From Acidaminobacter sp. (lineage in GTDB: Bacteria; Bacillota_A; Clostridia; Peptostreptococcales; Acidaminobacteraceae): a DNA stretch of 9,689 bases. The stretch is taken from NCBI GenBank assembly GCA_009881125.1, contig WXFH01000271.1, forward strand, positions 1-9,689, in the 5' to 3' direction. Each line of letters begins with the position of its first letter. Position 1 is the stretch's first letter. A program made the translations under genes and the position numbers. Shown piece after piece: positions 6,870-9,689 of the stretch. The notes under the pieces were generated by a model, which saw nothing but the letters and a program-made list of their open reading frames with translations, was not told the DNA's origin and ran no database searches.

Positions 6870-6941
6870 ATCTAACGTCAAAACTAAGCCGACGTGAAAC
6901 AGCGTAGCGGTTGAGCGGTCGGCTTCAGCGCCTTGTTAGCA
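6870..6941 (-). other. attC site (72 bp) downstream of the exonuclease gene
   Basis: The cores are ATCTAAC (6870-6876) and GTTAGCA (6935-6941). The inner arms AAGCCGAC and GTCGGCTT are perfect complements, flanked by further imperfect pairing. It lies 9 bases from the exonuclease stop codon and 19 bases from the mrr start. Confidence 0.9.
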
Positions 6942-6950
6942 TTCATTTGG

Positions 6951-7565
6951 TCAGCTCTGACTTCTAAGTCTGGTTGCCGCCGCTATATAAACAATCATCG
7001 CGCGTTTGCAGTCACCAAGTGCTCGATGGGTTCCCTCAGCAGATAAGCCTCCATCTTTGGCCAGATCAGTGAGGCGATAACTCTTCCGCCCAGGCCAAGC
7101 GCGACGTGCCATCTTTAATGCACAGGAAACACGATTGTTGACCTGTTTGCCAGCTTTAGCTTTTTTAATTGCGGCTGTTAAAAAAGCCATATCAAATTCA
7201 GCATTGAAGGACACGAGTGGTAGATCACCTACGAATTCAATGAATTGGGAGAGAGCTGTCTCTAGAAAATCACCGTCTTTCTCTACCATATCCTGGGTAA
7301 TTCCGGTGATTTCAGTAATTTTTTTTGGAATCTTCTTACTGGGCCGAATCAACGCTTGAAATGTATCGTGGTTACCAGAGTCTCGATTCACTCGGATTGC
7401 TCCGATTTCAATGATTTCGTGAGTGTCTGGGTTTAAGCCGGTAGTTTCCAGATCAAAAACCACAAAACGTTCCGGCAGGATTGAGAGGTCTGAACGACTT
7501 GGTTTTCTCTTTATCCACATATAAATGATCGCAGCTGCAATTATCGCTATGACAAACCAAGTCAT
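6951..7565 (-). CDS. Membrane-anchored DnaQ-like DEDDh 3'-5' exonuclease
   Basis: This 204 aa protein is predicted to bind the inner membrane through a single N-terminal segment (residues 2-18, followed by the basic stop KRK), with the nuclease on the cytoplasmic side. The exonuclease domain carries all DEDDh residues: FDLETTG gives D38 and E40, FNAEFD gives D125, and HRALGD gives H180 and D185. The closest family relatives are DNA polymerase III epsilon-type proofreading exonucleases and RNase T-like proteins. No polymerase-binding region is seen, so a role in DNA or RNA degradation is more likely than replication. GAGGAAAG just before the ATG supports the start. A short leader ORF ends 9 bases before the start, so translation may be coupled. 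It is the first clean cassette of the array. Confidence 0.92.
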   Translation of the reverse strand: MTWFVIAIIAAAIIYMWIKRKPSRSDLSILPERFVVFDLETTGLNPDTHEIIEIGAIRVNRDSGNHDTFQALIRPSKKIPKKITEITGITQDMVEKDGDFLETALSQFIEFVGDLPLVSFNAEFDMAFLTAAIKKAKAGKQVNNRVSCALKMARRAWPGRKSYRLTDLAKDGGLSAEGTHRALGDCKRAMIVYIAAATRLRSQS

Positions 7566-7574
7566 ACTCTTTCC

Positions 7575-7616
7575 TCAGAATGCCAACAGAGTAATCCACA
7601 GAAAAACTTCCGTCAT
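7575..7616 (-). CDS. 13-codon leader ORF upstream of the exonuclease
   Basis: AAGGG is followed after 5 bases by ATG, and the frame encodes the hydrophobic peptide MTEVFLWITLLAF, ending in TGA. The stop codon abuts the GAGGAAAG ribosome binding site of the exonuclease, an arrangement suited to translational coupling. The ORF spans the cassette boundary core at 7581-7587. It resembles in position the short ORF-11 found in attI1 of class 1 integrons, which raises translation of the first cassette gene. A parallel role here is inference, and chance occurrence cannot be excluded. Confidence 0.45.
   Translation of the reverse strand: MTEVFLWITLLAF
7581..7587 (-). other. Simple recombination core at the cassette boundary (attI-like or lost attC)
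   Basis: TGCCAAC on the plus strand (GTTGGCA on the minus strand) lies 16 bases before the exonuclease start, the same distance as the R' cores before the mrr, FRG, GIY-YIG and 315-aa genes (15-20 bases). No second core or arm can be paired with it in the next 80 bases. It therefore looks like a single simple core, as in an attI site, or the remains of an attC site. Confidence 0.5.
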
Positions 7617-7667
7617 ATTAACCCTTATAAATGAAACGATTGTGCACTCATTGATGTATTGAAACAC

Positions 7668-7702
7668 AAAGCGGGAAAAAAATCGATAATATTTCCCGCT
7701 TT
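7668..7702 (-). terminator. Perfect 11-bp hairpin, possible terminator of rlmN
   Basis: AAAGCGGGAAA (7668-7678) and TTTCCCGCTTT (7692-7702) are perfect complements around a 13-base AT-rich loop. It lies 9 bases beyond the rlmN-fragment stop codon on the minus strand, where a native terminator would be. The T-run after the stem is short and broken, so termination is likely but not certain. If it works, the array below needs a promoter between here and 7616; I see only AT-rich sequence and no confident -35/-10 pair there. Confidence 0.55.
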
Positions 7703-7711
7703 AGCGCGGGG

Positions 7712-7870
7712 CTATAGGGAGTTTTCAGGGGCGGCCGCATAAGCGCCGCTTAGCTGGCCGCAGGCTGCCAGTATGTCGGCGCCTTTGCTTTTTCGGAGCA
7801 TGGCGGTGTAGTGGCGGTCGAGCAGTACCTGCTGGAATGCCGAAACAGTTTCGGGGGAGGGGGATTTTGA
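7712..7870 (-). pseudogene. rlmN: 3' fragment of rlmN (23S rRNA/tRNA adenine-C2 methyltransferase)
   Basis: The minus strand encodes the C-terminal end of RlmN: SPSPETVSAFQQVLLD, then RHYTAMLRKSKGADILAACG and the tail QLSGAY, about 52 codons to the TAG stop. The ACGQL motif with the preceding R-x-x-(K/R)-G-x-D-I is typical of the RlmN C-terminus. The radical-SAM CxxxCxxC region and the rest of the 340-plus residue enzyme are absent. An in-frame TGA at 7886-7888 and the gene at 7926 exclude an intact upstream part. With its possible terminator intact, it may be a boundary scar where foreign DNA joined the 3' end of rlmN, or a captured fragment. Confidence 0.82.
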
Positions 7871-7925
7871 ACTGGAGCGGAGCGATCAGACGGATTGCTG
7901 TTGTCACTTTTTATCGCTTCTTTAT

Positions 7926-8210
7926 TTATTCCTCAAGCATACGTTCTAATTTATCAATGAGCCTGTCCAGTTTCTTTTGAAGCTTTTTATCTTCCGCGTG
8001 ATTTGCCTCAGCCGCAATGAATCCGATCAAATCATCCAGATCACTTATCGAATACCTCGCCACCAGATGTTTGCCCCTCATCTCGGCTATCTTTAATCGA
8101 TCGGTGAGGACTTCATCAGCAAAAGTAAGATCAAGGATTAGATCTCTTTCTTCGGGGGTAATTTTAATTTCAATCTCGTCCATTTCAGTTCGCCTTTTCA
8201 ACCTTGTCAT
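7926..8210 (-). CDS. Small charged conserved hypothetical protein
   Basis: This 94 aa protein has no membrane segment or cysteine. A short beta-like start (EIEIKITPEERDLILD at about 12-27) is followed by LTDRLKIAEMRGKHLVARY and SDLDDLIGFIAAEANHAEDK, ending in a strongly charged helix (KKLQKKLDRLIDKLERMLEE). I remember similar small uncharacterised proteins carrying the DLDDL-(I/L)-G-(F/Y)-IAAEANH signature, but no function is known to me. The start at 8210 is favoured by AGGA 8 bases upstream, next to a GTTAGGC core at 8223-8229. An in-frame ATG at 8183 (MDEIEIK, 85 aa) with weaker AAGG is a real alternative. It probably sits in its own cassette downstream of the degenerate attC at 8223-8273. 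Confidence 0.75.
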   Translation of the reverse strand: MTRLKRRTEMDEIEIKITPEERDLILDLTFADEVLTDRLKIAEMRGKHLVARYSISDLDDLIGFIAAEANHAEDKKLQKKLDRLIDKLERMLEE

Positions 8211-8222
8211 TGTTCTTTTCCT

Positions 8223-8273
8223 GCCTAACGCAAATATTCGATGCAAGCGGCGCGATCAGGTGGGTTGTTTTAG
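8223..8273 (-). other. Possible degenerate attC site downstream of the DUF6933 gene
   Basis: The left core GCCTAAC (8223-8229) is a perfect RYYYAAC and lies 12 bases before the small-protein start, the usual cassette spacing. The right end, GTTGTTT or GTTTTAG (8264-8273), fits poorly and directly abuts the DUF6933 stop codon. The arms between pair weakly. Its position between two same-strand genes is the main argument. Confidence 0.5.
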
Positions 8274-8783
8274 TCATGTGTTTATTTCTTCCAATTTGCT
8301 TCGCAGCATATCAATAGGGTGTTGATAATCAATTAAACTTAAAATAGTCCTGTTCAAGTTGTAGTTTAGCTCCGGTATATTCGTAGCTTTTATTCCGCCA
8401 TCCATTTTAATGTGGCATTTTAATTGGAATGTAAGATCATTCATCGAACCGAGAACTCTGCGATTATTAGTTTTTCCGTATTGAATATCCCGGTGCTCAT
8501 CAAGAACCGCTTCAATTTGCTTTTGGCTAAAATCTTCATTCAAGAGATTCTTAAACAGATGCTGCCCGAATAATATAGAAAATACTTGAAAGTCCGGCTT
8601 TGTGAGGCAAGGAATGAATATTGTGTATAAAGTGGAGTCGTTAGTCACAAGAACGCATTTGTGCCTTTCAATAATCAATAAGTTGGCGTGCCAGCTTCCC
8701 AATAAATGATTCATCGGAACTACATTCGTTGGTTCTTGTTTTAACTCCCGAAGCAATTTTTGTGTACATCGAATCACTTGCAT
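8274..8783 (-). CDS. DUF6933 domain protein
   Basis: This 169 aa protein shows the hallmarks of the DUF6933 family: IRCTQKLL at residues 4-11, LGSWHANLL at 28-36, a strand VLVTNDSTLYTIFIP at 44-58, and TNNRRVLGSMNDL at 105-117. It appears full length for the family. The function is unknown. It has no signal peptide or transmembrane segment and is probably cytoplasmic. AAGGA lies 8 bases before the ATG. Its C-terminus includes YQHPIDMLRSKLEE at 153-166. The 125 bases between it and the upstream HNH gene are AT-rich and contain no attC site that I can see, so the two may share a cassette or transcript. Confidence 0.83.
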   Translation of the reverse strand: MQVIRCTQKLLRELKQEPTNVVPMNHLLGSWHANLLIIERHKCVLVTNDSTLYTIFIPCLTKPDFQVFSILFGQHLFKNLLNEDFSQKQIEAVLDEHRDIQYGKTNNRRVLGSMNDLTFQLKCHIKMDGGIKATNIPELNYNLNRTILSLIDYQHPIDMLRSKLEEINT

Positions 8784-8908
8784 TTGGTGATTCCTTGTAT
8801 ATTTTGTACGGATTTATCTTTCATCTTTTCGAGGTCAACACTGATATTCATAACAAAGAAAATAGAGTCTTTATTTGAAGCTTCGCTGGAATAACTTTTT
8901 ACGCTTTT

Positions 8909-9607
8909 TTATTGTATCTTAGAGCTCTTGCTTAAATTGTGACGTGCACAAAGGAGTTGAATATTTTCAGCCTTCAGTGACGTACCGCCTTTTGAAAAAG
9001 GAACAATGTGATCAAAGTGAAGCTCGTCAGTGGCGCCACAAATTACACACTTGCCTCTATCGCGTGCCCATACTTCAAGTTTTACGCTGGTTGGGATAAT
9101 GCGGCTATGTTCAACATGTTGATTGACGTTTTCTTCCGCGGCCAATTCATCAGATACGCTTTCGACAGCCACGAGCTTAAATTTAAATACATTCCTGACA
9201 CCATCGTTTTCAATCCAAGAATCCACAAGATGAAAAAAGCCGTTATCAGTCCAAATACCGGTTTTAATCTTTTCGTAAACCTTGACGATATCCGGCCCTT
9301 TTTTGCCGGCTTTGTGCTCTTGAGCGGCTTGATGAAATTTTCCGTTTTCCGTAAGAGTGCCGCTAGGTAGCCGTTGTGGTTGATCGAAAGATTTTGGGTC
9401 AGAAACTCCCTTTCGCTTCGGCACATCATGGCCTTCGTAAATAAGCACAGCCCCGTCATCCCGTATTTCATCTCGGTAGGGGGAATTTGAGCGAACAGAC
9501 ATAAGAATTACCGAATGACGTCCCTTTAGCCGGAAATTCATACCGCGCTGTAGACTTGCGCCTTCCCTCTGGCACATCTGGATATATGAGATGACGTTAC
9601 CTCTCAC
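8909..9607 (-). CDS. SRA-like/HNH endonuclease, putative modification-dependent restriction enzyme
   Basis: This 232 aa protein has two parts. Residues about 16-147 resemble an SRA/YDG-type domain that binds modified bases: GASLQRGMNFRLKG (16-29), SVILMSVR (32-39), VLIYEGHD (54-61), SGTLTENGKF (82-91) and GIWTDNGFFHLVD (117-129). Residues 170-228 form an HNH nuclease: CVIC (187-190), HFDH (197-200), N215, C220 and H223, with four-Cys/His zinc-type ligands. This order matches McrA-like or SRA-HNH type IV restriction enzymes, so it probably cuts methylated or otherwise modified foreign DNA. The start is GTG at 9605-9607 with GGGAG 7 bases upstream. No methyltransferase is adjacent. The remaining 82 bases to the window end hold nothing recognisable. 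Confidence 0.87.
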   Translation of the reverse strand: MRGNVISYIQMCQREGASLQRGMNFRLKGRHSVILMSVRSNSPYRDEIRDDGAVLIYEGHDVPKRKGVSDPKSFDQPQRLPSGTLTENGKFHQAAQEHKAGKKGPDIVKVYEKIKTGIWTDNGFFHLVDSWIENDGVRNVFKFKLVAVESVSDELAAEENVNQHVEHSRIIPTSVKLEVWARDRGKCVICGATDELHFDHIVPFSKGGTSLKAENIQLLCARHNLSKSSKIQ

Positions 9608-9689
9608 ACTTCAACTCCCGATAGAGCATAAAGCCAAAATCAGTGGTGTGTCTAGAGCGACCGCCGTATATCCCGCCGGACGCCGCCCC

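Larger units (their letters stand above)
119..7587 (-). mobile_element. Integron gene-cassette array without a visible integrase
   Basis: Seven minus-strand cassettes lie head to tail here. Most consist of one gene followed by a 57-75 bp imperfect palindrome with RYYYAAC and GTTRRRY-type ends. Approximate cassette limits are 1002-2224 (oxidoreductase), 2225-3293 (GNAT plus Cys-rich protein), 3294-4081 (GIY-YIG), 4082-4822 (FRG), 4823-5857 (unknown), 5858-6875 (Mrr) and 6876-7586 (exonuclease). The SDR gene would be an eighth if the half-site at 119-125 is real. No tyrosine recombinase is encoded in the window, so on this evidence it is a cluster of attC sites lacking an integrase, or the distal part of a larger integron. 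Further, less clear cassettes may lie at 7900-8273. Confidence 0.85.

Noticed and set aside
3340..7565. A single multi-gene restriction or defence operon
   Set aside because: Attachment sites, most of them with good cores, separate each gene, so they are independent cassettes; a joint system is not supported by the layout.
7866..7905. Attachment-site-like cores TTTGAAC and GTTGTCA between the rlmN fragment and the small protein gene
   Set aside because: The span is only about 40 bases and the arms do not pair, so it does not meet the minimum for an attC call, although a remnant cannot be excluded.
7725..7907. 60-codon minus-strand frame over the rlmN fragment
   Set aside because: It is out of frame with the RlmN homology and ends in low-complexity basic sequence; the true homology is in the neighbouring frame ending at 7712.
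5852..8273. CRISPR array, because several similar palindromes recur
   Set aside because: Spacing equals whole genes, the palindromes differ in length and sequence, and their ends fit integron cores.

Overview
The window reads as a stretch of an integron gene-cassette array from a proteobacterium-like genome, with no integrase gene in view. Every convincing gene lies on the minus strand, so transcription runs from high to low coordinates. From about 936 to 7565 the genes are separated by short imperfect palindromes. Most begin RYYYAAC and end GTTRRRY, as integron attC recombination sites do. Six are good (996-1055, 2219-2285, 4076-4132, 4817-4877, 5852-5926, 6870-6941). Two are degenerate (3288-3345, 8223-8273), and a half-site may lie near 119-125. 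Start codons usually sit only 15-26 bases inside each cassette, so most cassettes carry a ribosome binding site but little room for a promoter. The source organism cannot be fixed. A 3' fragment of rlmN resembles what I remember of Desulfuromonas/Geobacter-type proteins, but that is weak evidence.

Layout in the direction of transcription: an SRA-like/HNH endonuclease (8909-9607); a DUF6933 protein (8274-8783); a degenerate attC; a small charged conserved protein (7926-8210); a 3' fragment of rlmN (7712-7870) and a hairpin that may be its terminator; a 13-codon leader ORF across a cassette boundary; a membrane-anchored DEDDh exonuclease (6951-7565); an Mrr restriction endonuclease (5921-6850); an unrecognised winged-helix-like protein (4885-5832); an FRG-domain protein (4134-4802); a T5orf172/GIY-YIG protein (3340-4059); a GNAT acetyltransferase and a secreted Cys-rich protein sharing one cassette (2366-3161); a saccharopine-dehydrogenase-like oxidoreductase (1066-2193); and a short-chain dehydrogenase (130-936).

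Functionally the window splits in two. The half from about 3340 to 9607 is rich in DNA-processing and defence-type proteins: Mrr, SRA-HNH, a GIY-YIG-family protein, an FRG protein and a DEDDh exonuclease. The half below 3340 carries metabolic or envelope functions. This fits the view of sedentary integron arrays as stores of phage-defence and accessory genes. The defence genes are mostly in separate cassettes, so they are better read as a collection of independent modules than as one multi-gene system. The least explained points are the protein at 4885-5832, the C-terminal half of the T5orf172 protein, and the junction at 7575-7890, where an rlmN tail, a hairpin, a leader ORF and the first clean cassette meet.
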